Positions 24,449-32,520 of a DNA stretch of 36,408 bases are shown here, piece after piece (within the stretch, counting starts at the first letter, position 1; each line of letters opens with the position of its first letter). This DNA comes from an uncultured Muribaculaceae bacterium. Its GTDB lineage: Bacteria; Bacteroidota; Bacteroidia; Bacteroidales; Muribaculaceae. The notes below the pieces were generated by a model, which had not been told where the DNA came from, did not search any database, and saw only the letters and a list, made by a program, of their open reading frames with translations. The stretch covers positions 1 through 36,408 of the forward strand of contig CAUBWJ010000022.1 in NCBI GenBank assembly GCA_958439725.1, in the 5' to 3' direction. The translations under genes were made by a program, and so were the position numbers.

Positions 24449-24886
24449 CTATTTTGCCTGAGTGAACTTCACCCGGCAGCCGAAATCACCCGCAAATATA
24501 TCTATAGGAATCACCCGTTCTTTGCCGGTGTCATTTGGCTTGACCTCTATTCTGATTCCTTGATGCAGTTTGTCATAAGGGAGTTTTACGGGTTCCACCG
24601 ACGGAATCGGATAATAAACTCTGAACCATCCGCCGTCAATCCCATCTTGCTTCGGCTGCCCGGGAGGCGTCACTATCGGTTCTATCGGTGGATCCTCCTG
24701 ATAGGCAGAAAACATCAGATATCCTCCTACCGTAGAATATACATCCAGACTTTCCCCCGCAGCATCAAAGGTGTATTCTGTGATATTTAGCTTTGGGTCA
24801 CTACCTATTCCCTCAGGATTATCCTCACTGCATGAAAACAAAAACACAGAGAATAAAATTGTCGTAATCAAATAAATGTGTTTCAT
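24449..24886 (-). CDS. Small beta-sandwich lipoprotein paired with the C10 protease
   Basis: A 145-residue lipoprotein (lipobox LFSC, Cys19). The mature domain starts with LNITEYTFDAAGESLDVYST and ends with GDFGCRVKFTQAK; this start-and-end pattern resembles BACON-type beta-sandwiches, though a Pro-rich loop is inserted in the middle. It follows the C10 protease after four bases. In Bacteroides fragilis, C10 protease genes are known to be accompanied by small inhibitor genes, so an inhibitor or immunity role is a reasonable inference, but the domain type differs from the propeptide-like inhibitors described there. Confidence 0.75.
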   Translation of the reverse strand: MKHIYLITTILFSVFLFSCSEDNPEGIGSDPKLNITEYTFDAAGESLDVYSTVGGYLMFSAYQEDPPIEPIVTPPGQPKQDGIDGGWFRVYYPIPSVEPVKLPYDKLHQGIRIEVKPNDTGKERVIPIDIFAGDFGCRVKFTQAK

Positions 24887-24890
24887 AATG

Positions 24891-26312
24891 TCAGGGTTTC
24901 TTTACAGTTATCAGTTTTTGGTCATACATAAACAAAGAATCGGGCTTAGCTGCATAATAGGTATTTGCTCGATACCATCCGTTATTGTCTCCGTTCCACC
25001 CTAAATTCATATAGTAAAATTCACCATATTGATTTTGATCCATAGAAGATGGGGGATAGACATTTACAGCATAATCGAAATAAGGAGACCCTGGTTCATC
25101 AGGCTCGCCCCATTTGGGATCTATTACCATCGATATTACACCATCATATTTCACGTTTTTGTAGCCTTCACAGACCCATGCATGTCCTTCGCCCTTACTA
25201 TTTTCGCCTCTTATATAAGCAGGACGTCCTGCTGTGATTTCGTTTCGGAGTTTTATAAAATCGGGAAGACCTGCATCTGCTGCTTTATATCCTAAAGCAC
25301 TAAATGCTTTCATAGCTTTCTTGTAATTTGACGACGTCCCTCCTGGCTTATACTCCACCTCACAGAGATTTCTTATATCTTTTATAAAGTATTTGAAAGC
25401 ATCATTAAGAACCGGAGTCTTAAATATCTGACTCCAGTTATATTTTGTGGGATATTTGTAATAGTATGCAATTTGAGACACGGCAATAGGTACACACCCC
25501 GCTAATCTATTTGAAGCGTCCACATTAAACGGATATCCTTGATGCCAAGTCGTTCCGATTAAAGGACCTATAGTTTGGAAATCCCACGACTTTATGAAGA
25601 AAAGGGACACGTATTCATAATCGTACTGAGGATCTGAATGCTCTTTTATATCCCTCATAAGATTCTGGTAATCTGTAGGAGACAGATAGTAGCTCGTTCC
25701 TCCAACCTTACCAATATAACTATATCCTTGAGCTTTCTTCTTAGCAATCTGTGTCTCTATCATTTTTTCTATTTCAGCGTATGATGCCCGGCTTTTCGGC
25801 TGTTTCTCGCTTTTTTCAAATACAGCCCATTCTGCAGCATGAATACGTCGCAATGAATCCACATCAGACTCATTCGCATCCATTATCATGCATTTATAGC
25901 CTTCAAGATAACTTTTTGCGGCAGGATCAGCATCCACATCAAATTTACCTGTATCAGAGAATGCCAAAACAGGAGAAACTGTCTTCGTGGCACTGACAAT
26001 CATAAAACCCTCATCATTTCCACGATTGATTATAAAAGCAAGAGACTTGCCGGTTTTCTGATCTAAGATTTGGGAAACCTCCAGACTTCCAGTGCTAAGA
26101 TTACTACGGGATTTGAACCCATTGTCAAGAGACCCGAAACGAATTGCCATTTTCTCTGCGTCAGCAGAAGTGAGGTTTATCGTCTCTTTGTCTATAAGCA
26201 TAGCCTCATCGAAAACCATTGCGTTTTCCTCATTGGCTATGTCTGCTGGGGACTCCTGGGAACAGGAGAACAGCAATAGAGCCAATGGTAATAGAAAGGT
26301 GCGTTTTAACAT
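24891..26312 (-). CDS. C10 family cysteine protease (streptopain/SpeB-like), lipoprotein
   Basis: A 473-residue protease precursor. The lipobox LLLFSC gives Cys17. Residues about 40-160 form the propeptide (Spi-like: SLAFIINRGNDEGFMIVSAT, PVLAFSDTGKF), which keeps the enzyme inactive. The catalytic domain holds the nucleophile Cys273 in RLAGCVPIAVSQIAYYY and His377 in GEGHAWVCEGY; the conserved Trp region is NLGWNGDNNGWY (437-447). Expected action is extracellular or surface proteolysis after self-cleavage. It is the first gene of a two-gene unit with the lipoprotein at 24449. Confidence 0.92.
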   Translation of the reverse strand: MLKRTFLLPLALLLFSCSQESPADIANEENAMVFDEAMLIDKETINLTSADAEKMAIRFGSLDNGFKSRSNLSTGSLEVSQILDQKTGKSLAFIINRGNDEGFMIVSATKTVSPVLAFSDTGKFDVDADPAAKSYLEGYKCMIMDANESDVDSLRRIHAAEWAVFEKSEKQPKSRASYAEIEKMIETQIAKKKAQGYSYIGKVGGTSYYLSPTDYQNLMRDIKEHSDPQYDYEYVSLFFIKSWDFQTIGPLIGTTWHQGYPFNVDASNRLAGCVPIAVSQIAYYYKYPTKYNWSQIFKTPVLNDAFKYFIKDIRNLCEVEYKPGGTSSNYKKAMKAFSALGYKAADAGLPDFIKLRNEITAGRPAYIRGENSKGEGHAWVCEGYKNVKYDGVISMVIDPKWGEPDEPGSPYFDYAVNVYPPSSMDQNQYGEFYYMNLGWNGDNNGWYRANTYYAAKPDSLFMYDQKLITVKKP

Positions 26313-26520
26313 GGCTGAGTGTTTTTGAGTGTTTTTTATTGTGTTTTAGTATTGTTTCACAATATTAAGATAATTAATATTAAAAATCAAGTTCTATGAT
26401 AGCAAAATACTGATTTTAATTATCCTTAACACAAACCTTAACACAAAAGAGGCATAACACAATCCAACATGGGCCCATGACCCGTCGCTATCCCTATCAC
26501 TATCCATAGCCGTAATCATC
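26313..26520. other. AT-rich leader and promoter region of the C10 protease
   Basis: There is no gene. A 12-base unit CCTTAACACAAA is present twice in tandem (26424-26447), about 110-135 bases upstream of the ATG, with an AT-rich stretch between. I find no clear TAnnTTTG box on the minus strand. Confidence 0.5.
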
Positions 26521-26720
26521 CTCCGTAAAGCGCAGGATGCGCGATTTCTTTACAACCGGGGTGCGTAAGCCCCCGGAAAAGCCGCTCTGTCTAAAACTGC
26601 GAGGCAAGCCACGGAGTGTGCGCGCCTCGCCTTCCGCGCAAGCATAGGCAATCTAAATCAAGCAAAGGCAATCAAAATTCCCCGCCCTTCTGCCTTTGCG
26701 CGCTCCTCTGCGTTCCCTCC
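26521..26720 (+). repeat. GC-rich intergenic repeat, full copy
   Basis: It carries the same ordered parts as at 24031: GCGCAGGATGCGCGATTTCT, TTACAACCGGGGTGCGTAAG, CCCCCGG, GCGAGGCAAGCCACGGAGTG and CAAGCATAGGCAATCTAAAT, ending in a CTTCTGCCTTTGCGCG stretch. It lies between the protease operon and the DUF4925-like gene. Confidence 0.85.
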
Positions 26721-26752
26721 CAGGCCGCAATAGCTTCTCCGCGTCTCAGTAA

Positions 26753-26791
26753 AAAATAAGGCGGTACGCCTGGAAATCAGACATACCGCCT
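26753..26791 (-). terminator. Terminator of the DUF4925-like lipoprotein gene
   Basis: AGGCGGTA (26759-26766) pairs with TACCGCCT (26784-26791). On the minus strand TATTTTTT follows the stem, about 20 bases beyond the stop codon. Confidence 0.85.
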
Positions 26792-26813
26792 CTATTCTCG
26801 TGTGATTATTAGA

Positions 26814-28184
26814 TTACTCTTTCATAAAGTTGAAGCCAAGTTCAAGCTTGCTTGCGTTTTCTATTGCTTTAGGAAACGAGATAATAGCGTATGGCAGACG
26901 GTAACCCACTTGCCAATTGTACCATGATGTATTGTTGAATTTGCCCAGTCTGGTTTGGAGGTCTTCGAGATAAGCCTCTACTCCTTTTGACTCGATATTG
27001 GTATTTATCAGAGGGCATACAGACTCTAAAACGGGTTTCAGGAATTCAGTGTCAAAATAGAATGAGACATGATTGGGATCTGATGATTCGTTAAAGAGAG
27101 GATAGTTGTTAGGCCATGGTGCGCCACATTTTCCGGTGAATTCTAACGCAGGACCATATTTAACGGGATACCCTTCCTTTCCGGCAGAAATGAATACGGT
27201 AAGAAGAGGTTTCAGGAACTCTCTTACCCCATTGCGATTTTCTTCTGTGCATGGCAGGAATTCGTTTGTAAGGAGTTTCGGCTCGATGAACAGATGGATG
27301 GTGTTTGCATCCTCAGCCACATATTGAAGTTTGGCATAAGGTGTTTCACTGTCAAAGGTATTGATAATGAAATCACCCGATTCTGTCAGAGTGACAGATT
27401 TGAATTTGCGGCTGAACATGTCCAGAGGGCTTGCATTGGGATTTGTGTCTCCATCTACACTATAGTAATAACCTTCTAAAATATCGCTCAGCAACCACCC
27501 TATTGTCGAAGGCCCATAATTTGTACCCATGGTATACAGAGTTACCGATGATATGCAGTCTATTCTCAGAGTTGATTCCCACGCCAGACTGAAATTGGAG
27601 GTGGGGACGTAATCCGGACCGGCATCTGGACTTATATATGGATCATGCACATTCTTTACAAACTCATAAGTCCCCGCAAAGGATTTGTCTTTTAGTTCCA
27701 GATTTGTAATCTCGAGGCCAAGACTGCTGGCATCCACTGAACCGCTGTAGCTGAATGTGCAGTATTCGGTTTCGGCCGTACCCTTGAATGTACATTTGGT
27801 GGCGTCGCCTTCAAGGGTTATAGGCAGTGTAATTGTGGGGCTGCCGGGAATTACACCGGGTGTGGGAATAGTCTCTTCATCGGCTTTAGATTCAGCTTCA
27901 TCAAAAAGGCTGTTCATGCTCACGGGCTCGCCTTCAAGGGTGAGTTCGGCAGTTCCGTCCTCTTTAGGGATGAACTTGGCAATCTTGCCGGTTATTGTCT
28001 CGCCGGAAATCGTTACTTCTACTTCTGACGCCGGATACTCCTTGTCTACAAGGTCGTCGCCGGGCACTACCGGAGTTGGAGTGGGTTCAGGAACGGGAGC
28101 GGGCTTCGGATCGTCGTCGCTGCAGGCTGAAAACAGTCCGAGCATGCACACTGCGGCCATAAGGCCAAAGATTCTTTTTCTCAT
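26814..28184 (-). CDS. Lipoprotein, DUF4925-like
   Basis: A 456-residue lipoprotein with lipobox LFSAC (Cys21), followed by an Asp/Pro-rich linker (residues 22-45) that would hold it away from the membrane. Residues 50-180 are two beta-rich segments (VEVTISGETITGKIAKFIPK, ITLPITLEGDATKCTFKG). The C-terminal two thirds are mixed, with a repeated pattern of long helices and aromatic strands. The overall layout and the LPITLEG-type segments recall DUF4925 proteins of Bacteroides, but I am not certain of the family. The function is unknown. It has its own terminator and forms a single-gene unit. Confidence 0.75.
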   Translation of the reverse strand: MRKRIFGLMAAVCMLGLFSACSDDDPKPAPVPEPTPTPVVPGDDLVDKEYPASEVEVTISGETITGKIAKFIPKEDGTAELTLEGEPVSMNSLFDEAESKADEETIPTPGVIPGSPTITLPITLEGDATKCTFKGTAETEYCTFSYSGSVDASSLGLEITNLELKDKSFAGTYEFVKNVHDPYISPDAGPDYVPTSNFSLAWESTLRIDCISSVTLYTMGTNYGPSTIGWLLSDILEGYYYSVDGDTNPNASPLDMFSRKFKSVTLTESGDFIINTFDSETPYAKLQYVAEDANTIHLFIEPKLLTNEFLPCTEENRNGVREFLKPLLTVFISAGKEGYPVKYGPALEFTGKCGAPWPNNYPLFNESSDPNHVSFYFDTEFLKPVLESVCPLINTNIESKGVEAYLEDLQTRLGKFNNTSWYNWQVGYRLPYAIISFPKAIENASKLELGFNFMKE

Positions 28185-28490
28185 TGTAATAAAAATTGAT
28201 TAATGAATAAAAAATGGGAATGCGTTTATTTAGTTTGGATTATAACAGATTCAATAGGGTATAGCTAACTTAGTCACATGGATAGGTAAAATATCTATGT
28301 GGCTTCTTGTTCCAAAAGGGTATTATTTTAGTTCTCAGCAGGGGTTGAGATAGATAAAGGTCTGGATTGTATAGGGCTGCATTGCCGGCTTCTTTTGCCG
28401 ACAAATTAGGTCTGATTATACTCTTGAAAGATTTCATATTTCCGTAGGTTTACCATATAAAAAAAGAGCAACAGTCTGAACTTTTTCTCA
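28185..28490. other. AT-rich leader region upstream of the DUF4925-like gene
   Basis: There is no gene. At 28441-28480 CCGTAGGTTTACC and AGCAACAGTCTGAAC form a degenerate direct repeat of parts of the neighbouring long hairpin element (28492-28622). No convincing promoter box is seen on the minus strand. Confidence 0.45.
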
Positions 28491-28622
28491 TTTGCTTTCG
28501 TAGGTTCTGGTAAACCTTTTGCCCAAATAAGTAAAAGCAGTCTGTGCCCTTGGAGGGTACAAACCTACTTTCGGCCTTATTATTTGGGGCTTTTTAAATT
28601 TACCAGATTTACGAAAGCCAAA
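28491..28622. repeat. Long imperfect hairpin element of about 130 bases (MITE-like or structured RNA)
   Basis: The outer arms GCTTTCGTA-x3-TCTGGTAAA (28494-28514) and TTTACCAGATTTACGAAAGC (28598-28617) are inverted. Inside, GCCCAAATAA (28521-28530) pairs with TTATTTGGGGC (28580-28590, with a bulge), and GTGCCCT (28544-28550) pairs with AGGGTAC (28554-28560). The nested arms imply a single extended stem. It carries no gene. Confidence 0.7.
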
Positions 28623-28779
28623 TAACTTGTCTAAAAGTCGTTTGAAATATGTCTTTTTATTCTATGTTTCTGTTTCTTGCTTAAAAATTTGTGGGTTCTT
28701 AATTACGCAAAGTAATCAGTATTTTTTGAAACATACAAGAATATATCGCAAAACTCATCGAAAATATGTTTCATAACAT

Positions 28780-28915
28780 AAATGTTCTCCCCAGCCTATC
28801 GCTTCTTTGCGGCGTCGCCATTCCCAGGCTCGCCGCATATAGAGATGAAAAAGACGCTTTTTCTGGCAGCTGGCGCAGCCAGTTTTACATAAACCGCGCC
28901 TCCGGCGCTCCGACA
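28780..28915 (-). repeat. GC-rich intergenic repeat, inverted copy
   Basis: GCCATTCCCAGGCTCGCCGC, then CTGGCAGCTGGCGCAGCCAG, TTTTACATAAACC and GCGCCTCCGGCGCTCCG follow the same order as the right half of the compound repeat at 13836-14090. It faces the full copy at 28975, so the pair is again head to head. Confidence 0.7.
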
Positions 28916-28972
28916 TTACATGGATTCTCAATACTTCAATCAATATAATAGTCTCAGGCCTACAGCCATCCT

Positions 28973-29165
28973 CCATAAAGCGCAGGATGTGCGATTTCTT
29001 TACAACCGGGGCGCGTAAGCCCCCGGAAAAGCACCCCTATCCAAAACTGCGAGGCAAGCCACGGAGTGCGCGCGCCTCGCCTTCCGCGCAAGCATAGGCA
29101 ATCTAAATCAAGCAAAGACAATTAAAATTCTCCGTCCTTCTGCTTTTCCGCGCAGTTCTGCGTTC
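28973..29165 (+). repeat. GC-rich intergenic repeat, full copy
   Basis: CATAAAGCGCAGGATGTGCG, ATTTCTTTACAACCGGGGCG, TAAGCCCCCGG, GCGAGGCAAGCCACGGAGTG and CAAGCATAGGCAATCTAAAT follow in the same order as in the copies at 24031 and 26525. Its right end reaches within about 35 bases of the acetyltransferase stop codon. Confidence 0.85.
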
Positions 29166-29200
29166 CACAAGACCCAAGAAAACCCCAAGAAATCATCCCC

Positions 29201-29863
29201 TCAGTCCCCGCAGCTGTCAAGCCCCAGCTGCATAGAGCCGTCCTCTTCCGGCATCGCGCATTCATTGCGGAATTCAATCCTGCGGAGGAACCGCGCCGGA
29301 TTCCCTGCCACCACGGTGTATGGCTCCACATCCTTGGTCACGACGCTTCCGGCTCCTATCACGGCGCCTTCTCCCACCGTCACTCCGGGGAGAATCACCA
29401 CGTTGCTCGCTAACCACACGTTATCACCTAACGTAACGGGCTTCGCACGCATTATGCCCTCATTCCTGTCGTCGGGCTGTAGCGCGTGTATCACCGTGCA
29501 CAGCGTGCAGTTCGGCCCTATGAACACATTGTTGCCGATTCTCACCTCAGCCTCATCGAGAACGGTAAGGTTGAAGTTAGCCACGAAATTCTCACCCGCC
29601 GTGATGTTGAACCCGAAATCGCAGTGAAACGGGCTATGTATAGTGAATCTATGGCCGATGCTTCCGAACAGCCCACGGATTATCTCCTCTCTTTCCGCCC
29701 GTGCCGACGGCGGCAGCGCGTTAAGCCGGAAGCACGCCTCTTCGGTTTCGGCAAGGGCATTCCCTATGCCGGGGGTAAATCCGTTCATCCATACGCCTGA
29801 ATTTAATTGTTGCATTTCCGATTTTATATCGGCAGGAATATCCCTCATAGGAAATCGGTTCAT
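29201..29863 (-). CDS. Hexapeptide-repeat acetyltransferase (maltose O-acetyltransferase-like)
   Basis: A 220-residue left-handed beta-helix enzyme that probably acetylates a sugar. The N-domain is MRDIPADIKSEMQQLNSGVW and beyond; the coils include NITAGENFVANFNLTVLDEA and VTLGDNVWLASNVVILPGV, with the likely active-site His in TVIHALQPD. I choose the ATG at 29863 because it overlaps the stop of the upstream YgbA_NO gene as ATGA; the longer frame to 30067 runs across that gene. After the usual family end (NPARFLRRIEF) there is a tail of about 20 residues whose DNA is duplicated at 24286-24328. It is the last gene of a four-gene unit. Confidence 0.9.
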   Translation of the reverse strand: MNRFPMRDIPADIKSEMQQLNSGVWMNGFTPGIGNALAETEEACFRLNALPPSARAEREEIIRGLFGSIGHRFTIHSPFHCDFGFNITAGENFVANFNLTVLDEAEVRIGNNVFIGPNCTLCTVIHALQPDDRNEGIMRAKPVTLGDNVWLASNVVILPGVTVGEGAVIGAGSVVTKDVEPYTVVAGNPARFLRRIEFRNECAMPEEDGSMQLGLDSCGD

Positions 29864-30165
29864 TTCATTTCGGTGATAAGGTGGCGTATTGCCGCCACGG
29901 GATGCACAAAGAGCATCCGCGGGCCGGTATAGCGCATTACGGCGCGTATTTTCTCGCGGTTGGCGGGGGAATAGCAGTGGATGTCGCATTTGCGGCAGCT
30001 CGACTTGGCATTCCCTTTCGGACAGCGGTCGAGGCGCGCGCGGGCATAGTCGAGCAGAGCGGCGCATTCGGGGCAGAGATTGCCGCTGCCGGCTCCGTGG
30101 TGTCGCCGGCAGTAGATGGCTATCATCTGTGCGATTGTCTTCTTCTCGCGTTCTATGCGTGTCAT
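29860..30165 (-). CDS. YgbA_NO family protein (nitrous-oxide-stimulated promoter family)
   Basis: A 101-residue protein with six cysteines in a characteristic order: LCPEC (31, 34), RCP (48), SSCRKC (57, 60) and HCY (64). The N-terminal EREKKTIAQMIAIYCRRHH and C-terminal VMRYTGPRMLFVHPVAAIRH complete the YgbA pattern. The cysteines probably bind metal. E. coli YgbA is linked to the nitric-oxide stress response; the biochemical role is unclear. I start at the ATG at 30165, eight bases after the cytidine deaminase stop, as the extended frame to 30315 overlaps that gene. Confidence 0.88.
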   Translation of the reverse strand: MTRIEREKKTIAQMIAIYCRRHHGAGSGNLCPECAALLDYARARLDRCPKGNAKSSCRKCDIHCYSPANREKIRAVMRYTGPRMLFVHPVAAIRHLITEMK

Positions 30166-30173
30166 CCTGCGTC

Positions 30174-30647
30174 TCAGAATTCGGTGAAGGCCAGCGGAAG
30201 AAGAGATTTCACCGAGGGCGCGATATAGATTTCGCGGCTTCCGGCCAGAATCACCTTCACGTCGTGTCCGGCCAGCGTCTCGTATTGCAGAAGAGCCTGG
30301 CGGCATGCTCCGCATGGCGAAATCGGCGCTTCCACCTCCCGGCCTGAGGCGTCGCGCGCGGCGATGGCTATTGCCTCGAAGCGCGCGGCGGGAAAATTGG
30401 CGTGGGCCCAGTAGGCCGCCGTGCGTTCGGCGCAGAGGCTCGAAGGCGTGGCGGCGTTTTCCTGATTTGCTCCCTTCACAATCTCGCCGTTGTCGAGCAG
30501 CACGGCTGCTCCCACATGGAAATTGCTGTAAGGCGCATACGACCCCTCTACGGCCGCGCGCGCGGCGTCAACCAGACGGCGTTCGCGCTCGGTCAGCTCG
30601 TCGTATCCCGCTGCCGTCAGTTCGAGCTTTATCGTTTCGTGTCTCAT
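30174..30647 (-). CDS. cdd: Cytidine deaminase
   Basis: A 157-residue enzyme of pyrimidine salvage that deaminates cytidine and deoxycytidine to the uridine forms. The zinc site is complete: Cys72 and catalytic Glu74 in SLCAERTA, and Cys112 and Cys115 in PCGACRQ. The substrate loop YAPYSNFHVGAAVL lies at 38-51. The length is normal for the homotetrameric class. It follows the C69 peptidase gene after 11 bases and precedes YgbA_NO after eight, so all are probably co-transcribed. Confidence 0.96.
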   Translation of the reverse strand: MRHETIKLELTAAGYDELTERERRLVDAARAAVEGSYAPYSNFHVGAAVLLDNGEIVKGANQENAATPSSLCAERTAAYWAHANFPAARFEAIAIAARDASGREVEAPISPCGACRQALLQYETLAGHDVKVILAGSREIYIAPSVKSLLPLAFTEF

Positions 30648-30658
30648 CGCTTGCCGGT

Positions 30659-32308
30659 TCAGTCGTTGCTTATCTCTATTACTTTCAGGCGTTCGCCACC
30701 GGCAGGATCGTTGACTATCGAGCGGTAGTAGTTCTCGTCATATCCGGGGAAGTCGGGCGACACGGGCATGCCGTCGGCGGTGCGGGCGAATTTGCCGTCA
30801 GGCGTCATCTTCTTCACGTTTCCGTCGAGATACTTCACCAGCAGGAACTCGCCGAGTGAGCGGTATATTTTCACATAATCAGTGGTTGCGGAGCAGCTGT
30901 GGCTATTGAGCGTGGCGGCTGCTTCTGCGTGGGGCACCGATGCCAGGGTGGTGTAGTAGCTGTTTACCTGGTTTTCCAGCGAGTCCTCGAGTGCGGTCTG
31001 CACGCGGCGTATGTCGGGTATCATCTGGCTATAGCGGTGATAGGCCTGGTTTGCCACGAAGTTGGTGACCCAGAAGGCCGATTCCCAGCTGAACGTCAGC
31101 AGGTCGCCGTTGCCCTCGGCAAATTCGTGGGGAACGGTGGTGAGACTGTTGTAGATGGGGATGTAGACGCTTGTGTTGGCGTCGTCAACGCCGAACCAGA
31201 GCACACCTTTCATGGCCTCGGGAGCATCCTTGCGGAGCTGGGCCACGAGCGAGAATCCGGTCTGCTGGGTGGCTATGGCGCGCTCGTGGGTATATTCGGT
31301 GCCGTCAACCTTGTAGGTGAGGGGACGCCAGCGGTAGGGCACCTTGTATGAGCCTGCGCCCACGTCCTTGGTCATGTCCAGGGGAGTATCCTCGAAATGG
31401 TCGCGCATCATGTCCTTCATGTCGCGCACGGCGAGCTTGCGGTTGGGTTTCACCCACAGCGGCAGCGGTTCGCCTTTGCCTTCCAGAATCCAGGGAAGGT
31501 AGCGGTCCATGCCGTCGGCATACTTGTTGTAGAACGCCCACACGCGGCCGTCGCAGCCGCGGAGCGCGCCCATGTCGGCGGGTGCGTATGCCTTGGAGAA
31601 GCTGAAATCCTTGTCTTTGCCGTTGAAGTAACCCTGCGAGCGTGCAAAGTCTATCACATCCTTCGAATAGATGGTGTTTCCGCTCTTGTCGGCCAGCGGG
31701 AAGGTGTGGATGCGGGCGTGGTTGGCGTGGCCCGAGATGCAGTCGTCGGGCACGCGGCGCGCTACCCACACGGCTCCCTTGTCGGTTTTTCCTTTGCCTA
31801 TGAGTTCCATTATCCACACCTCGTCGGCGTCGGCTATGGTGAAGCTTTCCCCCGATGAGGCGTATCCGTATTTATCCACCAGGTCGGTCATCACCTTGAG
31901 GGCCTCGCGGGCGGTCTTGGCGCGTTCCAGGCCCAGGAATATCAGCGAGCCGTAGTCAATAAGGCCGGTGCCGTTCAGCTCCGGGCGGCCGCCCCAGGTG
32001 CTTTCGGTTATCACGAGTCCGTGCTCGTTCATATTGCCCATGCGGGCGTAGGTGTGAGCTATCTCGGGTATCTCGCCCATATATTTGCCGGTGTCCCATT
32101 CGGTTACCTTGCGCATCGAGCCGGGTGCGTGGTCGGCGGCGGCGCGGTGGTAGAGCTCGCCGTAGAGCGTGTGGCTGTCGGCGGCATACGTTGCGAACAC
32201 TGAGCCGTCAGTGGTGGCTTTCCGGCCGGCTATGAGGTCGGAGCAGGCCAGAGCGGCCGAGGCGCCCGATATCAGGGCAAGTGACAGTATTGTTGCTTTC
32301 AGTTTCAT
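30659..32308 (-). CDS. C69 family dipeptidase
   Basis: A 549-residue exported peptidase. A signal peptide (1-21) is followed directly by Cys22 in ACSDLIAGRKATTDGSVFAT, the N-terminal nucleophile exposed by processing in family C69. Other family segments are YADSHTLYGEL, RMGNMNEHGLVITESTWGGR, DYGSLIFLGLERAKTAREA and GESFTIADADEVWIMELIGK. It should cleave dipeptides in the periplasm. It is the first gene of the four-gene minus-strand unit, and a -7-type box (TATCTTTG on the minus strand, 32344-32351) lies about 35 bases upstream. Confidence 0.93.
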   Translation of the reverse strand: MKLKATILSLALISGASAALACSDLIAGRKATTDGSVFATYAADSHTLYGELYHRAAADHAPGSMRKVTEWDTGKYMGEIPEIAHTYARMGNMNEHGLVITESTWGGRPELNGTGLIDYGSLIFLGLERAKTAREALKVMTDLVDKYGYASSGESFTIADADEVWIMELIGKGKTDKGAVWVARRVPDDCISGHANHARIHTFPLADKSGNTIYSKDVIDFARSQGYFNGKDKDFSFSKAYAPADMGALRGCDGRVWAFYNKYADGMDRYLPWILEGKGEPLPLWVKPNRKLAVRDMKDMMRDHFEDTPLDMTKDVGAGSYKVPYRWRPLTYKVDGTEYTHERAIATQQTGFSLVAQLRKDAPEAMKGVLWFGVDDANTSVYIPIYNSLTTVPHEFAEGNGDLLTFSWESAFWVTNFVANQAYHRYSQMIPDIRRVQTALEDSLENQVNSYYTTLASVPHAEAAATLNSHSCSATTDYVKIYRSLGEFLLVKYLDGNVKKMTPDGKFARTADGMPVSPDFPGYDENYYRSIVNDPAGGERLKVIEISND

Positions 32309-32343
32309 AAGTGATATGGTATTGTCAATGATTGGTATTTATG

Positions 32344-32351
32344 CAAAGATA
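32344..32351 (-). promoter_or_regulatory. -7 promoter element of the C69 dipeptidase unit
   Basis: TATCTTTG on the minus strand matches TAnnTTTG. No good TTG is found at the usual distance, so only the -7 box is supported. Confidence 0.5.
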
Positions 32352-32395
32352 ATACTTTTTGCCTTGATTTAACTGTGCATTGCCTCCTTTTGTGG

Positions 32396-32424
32396 TTGTT
32401 TTATTGGATTTTTAGCTATCTTTG
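32396..32424 (+). promoter_or_regulatory. Promoter of the beta-galactosidase gene
   Basis: TTG (32396-32398), an 18-base spacer and TATCTTTG (32417-32424). The leader to the ATG at 32521 would be about 90 bases and is AT-rich. Confidence 0.55.
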
Positions 32425-32520
32425 ATGAAAATCCTCAAAAGCTTGTCTCAATTTCTATTAGGAAGCAAGCTCTTAAACGAAATCTAAATACCGCAAATCC
32501 CAAAAAAACGATAATAAACC

